A DNA stretch of 59,527 nt, from assembly GCA_012032345.1 (NCBI GenBank), contig JAAUQI010000030.1:1-59527 (forward strand). Direction: 5' to 3'. Below are positions 9,138 to 17,740 of the stretch, one piece after another; within the stretch, counting starts at the first letter, position 1, and each line of letters starts with the position of its first letter. Made by a program: the position numbers and the translations under genes. The notes below the pieces were generated by a model. The model was given only the letters and a program-made list of their open reading frames with translations. It searched no databases and was not told the DNA's origin. The DNA is from Leptolyngbyaceae cyanobacterium RM1_1_2 (lineage in GTDB: Bacteria > Cyanobacteriota > Cyanobacteriia > Phormidesmidales > Phormidesmidaceae).

Positions 9138-9752
9138 TTACCCCGCTAGGGTGGCATCATAGCCCCGCCAAACAGCTACTAGGCGTCCCTGTACATCCAC
9201 ATTGTCTGCGGCAAAACACATGGGTGGATAGCTGGAGTTAGCAGGCTTCAGCGTTACTTCTTCGCCTTTGCGGTGGAAATATTTCAGCGTAGTCGTACTC
9301 TCAACCCGAGCCGCAACGATAGTGCCGTTTTTGATCGCCGATGGATCATTAACAGGACGCATAATGACCACATCTCCGTCACCAATCAGCGCATCAATCA
9401 TGCTGTCACCACTGACTCGCAGGGCAAAGTCTTGGGGTTTTAACGGTAGAATCCCCAAGTCGAGGCGCTCAATCGTGTCAGTGAATGCCTCAACCATAGA
9501 ACCTGCAGCGATCGCGCCTAAAATAGGGACGCCTTTGGCCTCATCTAAGACTCTAATAGTGCGCGCTTTGCCCTCAGTCCAGTCAATATAGCCTTTGCTT
9601 CTGAGATGGTCGAGACGGCTCTGGATTGGCGCTGGCGATCGCAGCCCCATCGCCTTCATCATCTGACGAATAGAGGGCGAATGCTGGTTACGGCGAATAT
9701 AGTCTATTAACCACTCATAGAGTTCTTGCTGAGCTTCAGTTAAAGCTTCCAT
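9138..9752 (-). CDS. lexA: LexA repressor
   Basis: 204-residue LexA-type transcriptional repressor. Residues 1-65 form the winged-helix DNA-binding domain (IRRNQHSPSIRQMMKAMGL). The S24 self-cleavage domain is complete: cleavage bond Ala83-Gly84 in AIAAGSMVEAF, catalytic Ser117 in SGDSMID and Lys157 in TTLKYF. RecA-stimulated autocleavage is therefore possible, unlike cyanobacterial LexA proteins reported to have lost these residues. A perfect match to the cyanobacterial LexA box lies 35 bp upstream, so autoregulation is likely. It follows sigA on the same strand, separated by a terminator. Confidence 0.95.
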   Translation of the reverse strand: MEALTEAQQELYEWLIDYIRRNQHSPSIRQMMKAMGLRSPAPIQSRLDHLRSKGYIDWTEGKARTIRVLDEAKGVPILGAIAAGSMVEAFTDTIERLDLGILPLKPQDFALRVSGDSMIDALIGDGDVVIMRPVNDPSAIKNGTIVAARVESTTTLKYFHRKGEEVTLKPANSSYPPMCFAADNVDVQGRLVAVWRGYDATLAG

Positions 9753-9786
9753 GTAACCACCGTGTTAAACGCAGCGTGTATTAATA

Positions 9787-9800
9787 AGAACAAGTGTACC
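9787..9800 (-). promoter_or_regulatory. LexA operator upstream of lexA
   Basis: Read on the minus strand the site is GGTACACTTGTTCT. It matches the published cyanobacterial LexA consensus RGTACNNNDGTWCB at every defined position. It lies 35 bp before the lexA start codon, where bound repressor would block transcription. Confidence 0.8.
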
Positions 9801-9875
9801 AGCAAAAATCAGAAGTGTCTATTTCAAAACATAAAGTTTTTGAGTAAATAATTTTAATAAAGATTAACAAGCTCT

Positions 9876-9906
9876 AAAGGATGCAGTCTTTCTGACTGCA
9901 TCCTTT
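9876..9906 (-). terminator. terminator of sigA
   Basis: Perfect 13-bp stem AAAGGATGCAGTC / GACTGCATCCTTT with a 5-nt loop, 28 bp past the sigA stop on the minus strand. It is followed on that strand by TTTAGAGCTTGTT. It separates sigA from lexA. Confidence 0.8.
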
Positions 9907-9934
9907 TAGGTTAGGGATTAGGGAGTATAAAAAA

Positions 9935-11050
9935 CTAGCGAATATACTCTTTGAGCACGCTGTTGCGGTTAGGATGGCGTAGTTTTCGCAGCGCTTTGGC
10001 TTCAATTTGGCGAATGCGCTCACGAGTGACGTTGAAGATCTGACCGATTTCTTCTAGTGTCTTCATACGACCGTCATCTAGGCCATAGCGCAGCCTCAGC
10101 ACATCACGCTCACGGGGACTCAAGGTGCCTAGAACGCTCTCTAAATCTTCCCGCAGAAGACTTTTGGAAACCTGATCTTCAGGCGTTTCGCCGTCTGATT
10201 CGATAAAGTCGCCTAGGCGCGAATCTTCTTCTTTGCCGATGGGAGTTTCAAGCGAGATCGGCAGCTGGGCTGACTTGGCAATAAAGCGCAGTTTCTCGAT
10301 CGTCATTTCCATCCGGGTGGCAATCTCTTCCTCGGTAGGTTTGCGACCCAGTTCTTGAGAAAGCAGCTTAGTCGTTTTCTTGATTCGGGAAATGGTTTCG
10401 TAGAGATGAACAGGCAGACGAATGGTTCGAGACTGGTCGGCGATCGCTCTGGTAATAGCCTGACGAATCCACCAAGTAGCATAGGTTGAAAACTTGTAAC
10501 CCTTCTCGTGATCAAACTTTTCAGCAGCTCGAATCAGGCCCAGGCTGCCTTCTTGAATCAGGTCTTGAAAAGAAAGACCGCGATTCATATACTTTTTGGC
10601 GATTGAAACTACCAGGCGCAGGTTAGACTGCACCATCTTGTCTTTGGCACGACGGCCGATGTGGAGACGACGGCGGAAAGCAGGAAGAGGCATCTCAACG
10701 GCCTGTGCCCACTCAGAATCATTGGGCTCACGCTCTAGCGCATCTATCAGCTCTTCTCGGATTCGCTCTAAAGCAAGCAAATCCGCAATCTTACGGGCCA
10801 GCTCAATTTCTTCTTCGGCCCGCAATAGCCGAATACGTCCTATCTCTTGCAGGTAAAGGCGAATTGAATCTTCTGTGTAGTGCTTCTTTTTTGCCTGACT
10901 GCGACGGCGCGATGCTTTGGCTTTAGCTGCTTTTGCAGTCGGCTCTGATTCGGCTTGAGGATCAAAACCCTCGTCCCCATCATTATCAAGCAAGAGTTCA
11001 AGTTCGTTCCCAGGCTTAATGGTTCCGAGTACGTTATTCGCTTGGGTCAT
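9935..11050 (-). CDS. sigA: principal RNA polymerase sigma factor SigA (group 1)
   Basis: 371-residue group 1 sigma-70 factor, the housekeeping sigma of cyanobacteria. It has an acidic and then basic N-terminal segment ending [16 protein letters not shown]. Region 1.2 is [17 protein letters not shown]. Region 2 carries [14 protein letters not shown] (-10 recognition) and region 4.2 has the helix-turn-helix [20 protein letters not shown]. The C-terminus is [15 protein letters not shown], as in cyanobacterial SigA. The start MTQANNVLG is preferred over an ATG 10 codons upstream because it matches known SigA N-termini. A long untranslated gap lies upstream. Confidence 0.97.
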   Translation of the reverse strand: MTQANNVLGTIKPGNELELLLDNDGDEGFDPQAESEPTAKAAKAKASRRRSQAKKKHYTEDSIRLYLQEIGRIRLLRAEEEIELARKIADLLALERIREELIDALEREPNDSEWAQAVEMPLPAFRRRLHIGRRAKDKMVQSNLRLVVSIAKKYMNRGLSFQDLIQEGSLGLIRAAEKFDHEKGYKFSTYATWWIRQAITRAIADQSRTIRLPVHLYETISRIKKTTKLLSQELGRKPTEEEIATRMEMTIEKLRFIAKSAQLPISLETPIGKEEDSRLGDFIESDGETPEDQVSKSLLREDLESVLGTLSPRERDVLRLRYGLDDGRMKTLEEIGQIFNVTRERIRQIEAKALRKLRHPNRNSVLKEYIR

Positions 11051-11522
11051 GCCGCGTTCCTCATGCTCCTTGTCGTTCAAAGTTTAAAGTCAAGGTGTTG
11101 ATACCTAACGCCCTATCTGTTCCCGCTCATGCTTTGGCCAGCGCATTGGCAGGACAAAAAAGATTTTAAGCATCCCTCCAAAGTCAGATTTTCTCCTCTC
11201 CAGAGAACTATCATGCCTAACTCAGCTTAACAAACCCTTCAGAGAACGTCCCACAAATCGCATTTTACAAGCGCTACAGGGGAAAGTAAAACTCTGAAAG
11301 AGCCGAGATTTTTTGATTGTAGCGGGTTTAACAAAAAATGCATCAGGCTCTTTTGCTTTTATGTTCCGATTGAAGGCAAAATAAGACCGTCAAAGTCAGG
11401 AAAACCTAACCTGCTGGCTCAAAACCCTTCAGGCTAGTACAACAGACTCTAAACCCTGTTGTACTAGCCATTAATTTGCTTGCTATGAGAGCTAGTCGCT
11501 AACAGCGGCTGGCAACCCTTCC
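11051..11522. other. gap upstream of sigA
   Basis: About 470 bp between the sigA start and the 3' end of the receiver-like gene, both on the minus strand. It should hold the sigA promoters and a long 5' leader; no -10/-35 pair can be assigned with confidence. The only strong structure is the 14-bp inverted repeat at 11432-11469. No open frame here looks coding. Confidence 0.5.
11432..11469 (-). terminator. 14-bp perfect hairpin after the receiver-like gene
   Basis: GGCTAGTACAACAG at 11432-11445 pairs perfectly with CTGTTGTACTAGCC at 11456-11469, with a 10-nt loop. It lies 54 bp after the stop of the receiver-like gene. On the minus strand TGAAGGGTTTTG follows, a short T tract, so it is probably that gene's terminator. 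Confidence 0.6.
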
Positions 11523-11909
11523 CTAGCGATACCCCTGCTTAGCCCAAGCTGACTGCACTAGGGAATCTAGCACATCCCCACTGAGGGGCTTTACCAAAAA
11601 ACCATCTAGGCCAGGGTTATCTTCCTGGTGCAGCCATCTTGGCTCGTTAGAGTCAGTTAGTGCCACAATAGTAACGTCGGTTTGAGTTTTAGTTTTTTGC
11701 CGCAGTTTGCTAATGAGGGGCTGCGACCACTGCTGACTGCCGCCCAAAATAATTAGATAGGGAACCGACTGATCGACCTGAGCGATCGCTTGATCAACAG
11801 TATCTGCTACAAAAACCTGGCAGCTTAAACGCTCCAAGCTGGCCTGAACCAGCTCCAAATCTTCACAGGGCGGCTCTAAGAGAAGAATATATCCTTGAGT
11901 GCGCTTCAT
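11523..11909 (-). CDS. degenerate receiver (CheY-like) protein
   Basis: 128-residue stand-alone receiver-fold protein. The beta-alpha pattern and the conserved Lys in FLVKPLSGDVL are kept. The phosphoacceptor strand reads YLIILGGSQQW, with Gly where the Asp should be, and the acidic pocket is LEPPCED. It is therefore unlikely to be phosphorylated and would act as a pseudo-receiver, probably by protein contact. It lies upstream of sigA on the same strand, but a hairpin separates them, so cotranscription is doubtful. Confidence 0.8.
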   Translation of the reverse strand: MKRTQGYILLLEPPCEDLELVQASLERLSCQVFVADTVDQAIAQVDQSVPYLIILGGSQQWSQPLISKLRQKTKTQTDVTIVALTDSNEPRWLHQEDNPGLDGFLVKPLSGDVLDSLVQSAWAKQGYR

Positions 11910-12207
11910 TCTGAGTCTGGCTGATCAAGTACAGTAAAGAAAATAGCGAGTAGAGAGAGTAGAAAAAATTCAAATACTTTTGACTAATACTCTTTGAGTT
12001 CGTGTTTTTCATGCGTCAATACAAATTTTCAGCGGTCAAATAAAGATACAATACGAAACTTTTAATTAAGTCATTTAAAGTTCTTCAACTTATTTCCTGT
12101 AGACCGCGTTGTCCTTCACTGCCGTCGTCAGTTGACAATATCTGATTGCAAGGTTGTTTGAAAAAGAATATGCTGTCACCTTTAGCACTCAGAAATCTCC
12201 CCTAGCT

Positions 12208-12253
12208 CCTCTTAGCAGGGGGGATTGGCTAGGAAGCTCCCCTTGCTAAGAGG
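12208..12253. repeat. imperfect inverted repeat
   Basis: CCTCTTAGCAGGGG (12208-12221) pairs with CCCCTTGCTAAGAGG (12239-12253) with one bulged base and a 17-nt loop. Hairpins of the form CCCCTT-GCTAAG-AGGGG are a common intergenic repeat type in cyanobacteria; family membership is an inference. Confidence 0.55.
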
Positions 12254-12326
12254 AATTAGAATAGCGCAGATACCTCACAGGAGACTTTTAAGACATCCTC
12301 TAACAAGCTTAAAAGAACGAAATGGC

Positions 12327-12357
12327 TTTTTAAGTAAACCTAAGGTTTACTTAAAAA
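12327..12357. repeat. 31-bp near-perfect palindrome
   Basis: TTTTTAAGTAAACC / GGTTTACTTAAAAA, a 14-bp perfect stem with a 3-nt loop TAA. It has A and T tracts on both ends, so it can act as a bidirectional terminator-like structure, yet no gene ends near it. It could end an unannotated small RNA or be an operator. Confidence 0.65.
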
Positions 12358-12644
12358 CAGGTAAATTTTCTTAAAAGTACGCTTTGTCAAAGTCATTAAA
12401 ACGTTTTGGCTCTGCCTGATTAGGCACTGCGGGTTGATTTCACTCGTGGCTTTTAAATCTATAGCTAGGGAGTGACGGTAACTAAACTTAACATTGCAAG
12501 GAACAAAAGCATTTGTCTGTTTTGTTTAAAGAAAACTGCTACAGCTAATCTAAAGTCGGCAGTCGTCACACTTCTCAAAGCTTTGACGTATCCGGTTTTT
12601 TTGACAAAATCTACTATCACCATTCTTAGTTCCTTTAAAATCAA

Positions 12645-13175
12645 ATGGCTAAAAACCATCGATTTCTTTTAGCTTTCACAGGTCTAGTTGTGTCCTTGTT
12701 GGTGAGCTGCGATCGCTTAGCAGCCGACCTCCAAATCACAACCGATCGCTATGAAGCTAGAGCGATCACGACCTATACCTGGCAGGTGGAATATCAGGGA
12801 CAAGCTGATATTCCTAAGGCGCTACGGCAAGAAAGCTTTGAATCAGCCTCACTGGTCAACAGCAACGGCGTGCAGCCAGAAGCCGTGTCTTCTGGCCCGG
12901 ACGACAAAGGGCTTTGGTGGCCTCAGCTACCGCCTAAGCCTACTGTAGAAGTCCTTGAGGCCAGCCAGCGCCAAGGTGAGCGGCGTTCTGCCCCAGAACT
13001 GGTAAAGTCAGCCAGCTACGAGATTGGGTTTGCTACAGCCGCAGCTACGCAAACATTGCCCACTGGCTATGCTGTTTATCGGCAAGCAGTCAAGGCCAAA
13101 GCAGCAGACCAGGCGCTGATACTGACTCTAGACCCAAGTCAAACCTCGGTCATCAAAGCTGAACCTGCCCAGTAA
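12645..13175 (+). CDS. putative lipoprotein, unknown function
   Basis: 176-residue secreted protein with a lipoprotein signal peptide: KNHRF, then a hydrophobic core LLAFTGLVVSLLVS and Cys24 in the lipobox LVSC. Mature residues are mixed with no domain I recognise. The pattern ATQTLPTGYAVYRQAVKAKA near the end is not diagnostic. It stands alone between a hairpin-rich gap and the convergent phosphoketolase-like gene. A palindrome follows its stop within 5 bp. Confidence 0.7.
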   Translation: MAKNHRFLLAFTGLVVSLLVSCDRLAADLQITTDRYEARAITTYTWQVEYQGQADIPKALRQESFESASLVNSNGVQPEAVSSGPDDKGLWWPQLPPKPTVEVLEASQRQGERRSAPELVKSASYEIGFATAAATQTLPTGYAVYRQAVKAKAADQALILTLDPSQTSVIKAEPAQ

Positions 13176-13179
13176 TCAG

Positions 13180-13195
13180 GTAGAGACGTCTCTAC
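13180..13195. repeat. 16-bp perfect palindrome after the lipoprotein gene
   Basis: GTAGAGACGTCTCTAC, self-complementary, 5 bp after a stop codon. GTAGAGAC...GTCTCTAC ends occur in widespread cyanobacterial intergenic repeats; here the two halves abut without a spacer. It may contribute to 3'-end stability. Confidence 0.55.
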
Positions 13196-13392
13196 TACCC
13201 ATCCTCTAACTCAAGCTGCAAATGGAATGCTCAAAACGCTTATTCTGTAGAACTTCCGAACTCAAAATCGAACCATTCGGCTGGGTGGATTTAGGCTGAG
13301 GCTCACTCGCAACGCTCACGCTGCTGCGCCCAAACTCAGAACTGGACAGCGTCCTCTAAAAACAAAGCTGTGCAGTGGCTACAGAAGCCGCT

Positions 13393-15599
13393 CTAGCCAA
13401 GAAGAGCCAGCGATCGCTGCACAAAATTCTCCGCTGTCAGGCCGTTCAAGGCCATGATGGCTGTTGCACTGGCCGCAGTTTCACCTCGTTTCCAGGCAAA
13501 GACATCTCTAGGCGCTGTGCTGCGCAGCATGACGGGTTCTAGCGTGGCGCTAGAGCCGCCTGTGACCCCTATGAGTGCATCTGCGCCAAATAGCTGAGAA
13601 AATTCCGGATCGTCTAAAAACTGGCCGTCTGCTTCTGAGCAGGTGTCCCAGGCTGTGTCAGTCGGGCGGTAGAGTCGGCGGGGACTGACAATAGCCACAA
13701 TACGAGAGCCAATGCCCTGCTGGGCTAGCTGCTCGGCGGCTTCAAACACCGGCAGCAGCGTCATGTCGCCAATCACAGCAAAAACTACAGTTTGTTTACC
13801 GGCCAGGGTCTGCAGAGTAATGGCCCCTTTTTCTAAAGACTGACGAGTCTGCTCCAGGGTTGTGCGTACAGGCAGAGGAGATTTGCTGGCCGTAATCGTG
13901 ACGCCTTTGTTGCTGGTGCGATCGCCCATTCGTAGCAGACCTGAATACTGTTGGCATCTACCGGAAACAAGGGGAAAACGTTGCCATTGCGCATCATAGC
14001 GGCAAAATAGTTTTCAATTTCTGGCCGCTGGTGTGTCCAACCGTTGCGCCCCTGCTCCAGTGCCCCAGCCGTAAACAGCGCCACTGTTGACGGCGTCGGA
14101 CGACGCAGCTCTGCCATTGCCTGGGTGACTGTTTGCCAGATCGGTAAACCGTTAATGGCAAAAGACTCATAGGAACACCAGAGAGTGCGAGCGCCAAATA
14201 AAGCCAGTCCAGCGGCTAACCCCGAGCAGGCATCTTCGCTCAGCGGCTCATAGACCTGTCCCTGGGGGCCTTGATAGTAGGTATCGTCGGTGGTGGGGTG
14301 AACGATCTTAAGCGCCTGATTAATATTGTTGATGCCAGAAGCCGCGTTGCCGTCTGCGTTTGTGACCACAAAATTGGCGTCTTGCTGACCGACATAGGCG
14401 GCTAAAGCGCCCATTGCCGTAGTTGCTACCTGCTTATCGCCGCCAACGCTAAACTCCTGCAGCGGTAAGTCTCCTAAATCAGGCAGCGGCAGTATTTTCT
14501 CAGTGACGGCAGTCTGAGCTGCAGGGCCACCGCCTGAGCGGGCAAAATTAGTCCGCACTAGCTCCCAGGCTGCGGCAGGCAAGGCCCGTTCTTTGAGAGC
14601 GGCAACAATATAGTCTTTCTCTAAGGTGTCGCCAGCGTAGAGGTTATGAGCCTGAGCGCCCCGCTTGTGGACTCCAGCCCCTTTGAGCTGCTTAATAATC
14701 AGAACGGTAAGCGTGCCGCCTAAAGCAGACTTAGCAGCACGATCGGTAGCCGCTAAAACGGCCTGAGTGAAGGCTAACCGCTGCCTGAGTGAAAAGGCAG
14801 TGCTATCTACGTAGTCGCCAGACTGGTCGGCATCGTCGTAGTCTTTGGCATCTACTAAGATGATTTCCTTAAAGCCACCACCGCGCCAGTAAGTGGTCAT
14901 GCGCTCATTGCTCTGAGTAGACACCATGCTGTGGTGCTCTTGAGAAAACCCATTCCAGACCAGCACGGGCAAAAAGTTAGTGACGTTTGGGTAGGCCGTA
15001 TTGAAATGTCCGAAACTACTCATAATGTAGGGTTCCCCCAGCCCCCCGTCACCAATCGTGACCGGGAACAGAACCTGCGGGTGCAGCTTAGCGCCGGCCA
15101 TAGCAAAGTGCTGCCCCTGCCCTAGCGGCCCCGCCGGACTTAACAGCCCTGGAATCTGACCTGAAAGGTGACCGAGGAGACCGTGGGTTTCTCGAAAGCG
15201 TTCGCCTAGCTGCTGCACTGTCTCAATGCCCATCGCTTCTAGGGAGCGATCGAGAAAAACGGTGCTGTAAAAGCCAGGGGCGTGATGGCCGACTTCAGTG
15301 ACAATATTTTTATGGCCTAGCATCACCAAGGCGGCGATCGCCTCTGTAATGCTGGCAAACCCGCCAGGATGACCCGAAGCTTTTGTGGCGGTGGTTTGCA
15401 AAGTCAGGTAGCGCAGGGCATCGGCAGCCAACAGAGTTTGGTAGACGGCAGCCGCCTCAGTCGGGCTAGCGATCGCGCTCTTGCCTTCAGCAATCGCAGG
15501 GGTTTTGCCATAGGTTTCAAAGTCTGGCCCAGCTTCGCCAAAATATCGAATTCCCTGGCAAAAGGTCGGCATGGTTGAGGTTGTGCTTATGGCTGTCAT
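13393..15599 (-). pseudogene. phosphoketolase/transketolase-like ThDP enzyme, frameshifted
   Basis: Cyanobacterial enzyme of about 735 residues that would use thiamine diphosphate. Seen: SGHPGGFAS, the ThDP/Mg motif beginning VTIGDGGLGEPY and ending VWNGFSQEHH, the catalytic-Glu region PLSEDACSGLAAGLALFGA, and a phosphoketolase-like NGWTHQRPEIENYF. The last 155 residues (transketolase C-terminal-like) are in another frame. Translation leaves the frame after QVCYEWAI; adding one base in the HIP1 site at 13918-13925 restores WAIRTSNKG. As read, the protein ends after an aberrant 30-residue tail. MTAIST at 15599 is the preferred start. Either real decay, a programmed shift or a sequencing deletion; the last is favoured. 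Confidence 0.85.
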
Positions 15600-15756
15600 G
15601 CTTGAGATACCCAGCTTGATCAAAAGTGCAATATGCGATTGTGAGTGAGCGCTAATACAGGCGCTGACTTAGCGATCGCTTAGCACTTTCATACTACAGG
15701 GGAATGTCAAACAGTCGGCATAGAAAATTGTCTTCGAGCGCTATTGGGCTATTAGA

Positions 15757-16341
15757 CTATTGAGGAGTCAGATTTGCAGCCGGACAGTGAGTTTCAACAT
15801 ATTTGACAGCTAGGGGGGTAATTTTTTGCACCGTTTGAATAACAACGGTTTTGTCTAGCTCTTGCCAGGGTCTAGGCCGCTCAAAACTGCAAGGCTGCAA
15901 GATTCCCCAAAGCTGGTCGTTTGACACCAGATGGGCATGAACCAAAGCCCGATGGCCAAAATGCTGCCGCTCAAATTCTAGATTGACAACGGCTGGATCT
16001 GCCGTCTCGACATCTTCAATAAAAATCGAATGTTCTCCTCTAAGAGCGGCGGCAAAGAGCGGATCTCGCTGCTCAAGGGCGGCAGGGTCTTCGACTTTCC
16101 ATTCGGTATCGGTCACGTCTGTGAACCTGTCGCTGCGCCGCCAGCAAAAAGGCACTTGTCCCAGGCGACTCTCAGGATGGCGCAGGTAGAGAAAGCAGCG
16201 ATCGCAGGCCAAAACATCACCCAAGACAGGCAGCAGCTGAGCAAAAAGTTTTGCCGGAGCTTGCTCCCGAGAAAGCAGAGATTCAAGCTGTGGAGGATAG
16301 GTAGGATTTTCCACAGTGCTATTTTGCCAACTGCCAGACAA
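15757..16341 (-). CDS. GAF domain protein
   Basis: 194-residue stand-alone GAF-type sensory domain. The central part (about 30-180) shows the typical strand-helix order with DRCFLYLRHPESR and SNDQLWGILQPCSFERPRPWQ, where the last strand and its aromatic/polar residues are diagnostic. There is no output domain and no obvious chromophore Cys-His motif for bilin binding (CSFERPRPW lacks the CH pair). Its start overlaps the end of the DUF3891 gene by 23 bp, implying cotranscription and translational coupling. Ligand unknown. Confidence 0.8.
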   Translation of the reverse strand: MSGSWQNSTVENPTYPPQLESLLSREQAPAKLFAQLLPVLGDVLACDRCFLYLRHPESRLGQVPFCWRRSDRFTDVTDTEWKVEDPAALEQRDPLFAAALRGEHSIFIEDVETADPAVVNLEFERQHFGHRALVHAHLVSNDQLWGILQPCSFERPRPWQELDKTVVIQTVQKITPLAVKYVETHCPAANLTPQ

Positions 16342-17044
16342 GCGCTTTTACAGGGGCGCTCTGCAACTGCTCGACAAGTTCCTGACTATCTTTGAAGGCG
16401 ATCTGCTTGAGATAGGTTGCATCTACATGAACCGTAAACTCTGGGGGCTTAAACGGCCAGGGTTCAACCGTGACGGTTTTATCTGCCCGCTGCATGACAG
16501 TGTAGCCCTGCTGGTCTGGGCCAGGGGTAATTTCTAGCGATCGCTGGGCTTCCGGCAGATTACGCCGACAGAGAATCAGCGACAGGCGATCGCACCAGCG
16601 CATCAGCGCGTAGGCTTGTTTGGCCTCAGCAGGTTCAAGGCTCATTTCTTGAAGCCACGCCTGCTGCTGCTGTTCTAGCTCATCTAGAAAGCGATCGAGG
16701 TCTTTAGAGTCTTTTCTTCTGCCCTCATTCAAAAAGCTAACGTGCATTGCTGTCAGCAAGGCTACCCAGCGGCTGCGGTAGCGGGCACTATTGATATGCT
16801 GTCGCAGATCCTCGACACAGAGCTTGCCGTCCAGGGTGAAGTCCAACGGCGCTCCGGCTTCACTGAGGTGATCGCCTTCCCATTCCTTCTCCAAATCGTC
16901 GTGGTGCGAAATAGCAGAAATAATCTCGACTATGTAAGAGATATCTGCCTGCAAATTCCAGTATCCGGCAATCTGAGCTGCCAACAGGGCATGGGCGCGG
17001 TGATAAATTACCTCCCAGCCTGTATCAACTAAGTTTACAATCAT
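16319..17044 (-). CDS. DUF3891 family protein
   Basis: 241-residue protein of the DUF3891 family, found in cyanobacteria and other bacteria and functionally uncharacterised. It is probably an HD-like helical protein: HRAHALLAAQIA and ISHHDDLEKEWEGDHL contain the His/Asp pairs that such folds use for metal. MIVNLVD is chosen as the start because the upstream 25 codons overlap the 3' end of the DoxX gene. It precedes and overlaps the GAF gene. Whether it is a phosphohydrolase is an inference. Confidence 0.8.
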   Translation of the reverse strand: MIVNLVDTGWEVIYHRAHALLAAQIAGYWNLQADISYIVEIISAISHHDDLEKEWEGDHLSEAGAPLDFTLDGKLCVEDLRQHINSARYRSRWVALLTAMHVSFLNEGRRKDSKDLDRFLDELEQQQQAWLQEMSLEPAEAKQAYALMRWCDRLSLILCRRNLPEAQRSLEITPGPDQQGYTVMQRADKTVTVEPWPFKPPEFTVHVDATYLKQIAFKDSQELVEQLQSAPVKALVWQLAK

Positions 17045-17102
17045 GACCGCTGTTCTAACGTCGTATTTTTTAAGGTGCTCTAGGTGCCCGCAAATTATCT
17101 GG

Positions 17103-17531
17103 TTAGGATTTTGGCACAATCGAAGCCTGAATTTCTAAACTGTCAGGACGGGTATACCAGTAAGCCCAGGCAATCAGCACAAACTGAAACGGTAGTCGAA
17201 TCGCGTGGAACCAGTTGCCATCGGGCACGCCGTCTAGATGAATATGGTTGAGCGCCATATTGATATTGGCCGGATAAACTGCAATAAATAGAGCAATCAG
17301 CCCCCAGGCGGCAAGCTGACTCAGCATGGGTATTAACAAGGCGATCGCCAAGCCAATCTCAATCACACCGCTGATGTAAACCAGCGCCAGCGGATAGGGT
17401 AGAATGTCGGGAACAATTTTGACAAATGGCTCAGACGCCAAAAAGTGAAGCGCTCCAGCCACTATCATGCAAACAGCCAGCACGACCCGTGAAATCTCAC
17501 GATTGCGCTCTAAAGACGTCATTGGAGCCAT
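17103..17531 (-). CDS. DoxX family membrane protein
   Basis: 142-residue integral membrane protein of the DoxX/DoxD-like family. Four hydrophobic segments are seen: VVLAVCMIVAGALHFLA, ALVYISGVIEIGLAIALLIP, LAAWGLIALFIAVYPANINM and FQFVLIAWAYWYTRP. The motif GVIEIGLAIAL followed by FIAVYPANINMALN is typical of the group. Related proteins contribute to quinone/thiol redox membrane complexes, but the exact role is unknown. DUF3891 follows 58 bp later on the same strand. Confidence 0.85.
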   Translation of the reverse strand: MAPMTSLERNREISRVVLAVCMIVAGALHFLASEPFVKIVPDILPYPLALVYISGVIEIGLAIALLIPMLSQLAAWGLIALFIAVYPANINMALNHIHLDGVPDGNWFHAIRLPFQFVLIAWAYWYTRPDSLEIQASIVPKS

Positions 17532-17740
17532 AGAAATAGGGATTTGCGCTAAAAGCGATTAAGGGCGATCGCGGCTCAGAAGATTCTGGGCCACACACAG
17601 CATAAAGGCTGAGGCGTTAATAAAACTTCTTTCCAAAGACTAGGATCGCTCTCTGTAGGCAGATGAAATCAACATTGAGGTGGAGACTGATAGATAGAGG
17701 CTAGATTCCCAATTCCCAAAAACCTCTGCCCAAAGTCAAG

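Larger units (their letters stand above)
11910..12644. other. AT-rich intergenic region with two hairpins
   Basis: 735 bp between divergent genes. It contains an imperfect inverted repeat (12208-12253) and a 31-bp palindrome (12327-12357). Short open frames on both strands at about 12465-12670 overlap each other and lack recognisable families or ribosome sites, so I do not call them. The lipoprotein promoter must lie in the right part, but no clear -10/-35 pair stands out. Confidence 0.5.

Noticed and set aside
12182-12190. TTAGCACTC, half of a CIRCE operator
   Set aside because: The second half GAGTGCTAA does not follow after nine bases, and no heat-shock gene is near.
12465-12672. Two overlapping short open frames on opposite strands (64 and 66 codons)
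   Set aside because: They are antisense to each other, have no family resemblance and lie in AT-rich intergenic DNA; nothing supports translation.
13393-13929. Separate 178-codon gene downstream of the phosphoketolase-like gene
   Set aside because: Its sequence continues exactly where the longer frame breaks off, so it is the C-terminal part of the same gene.
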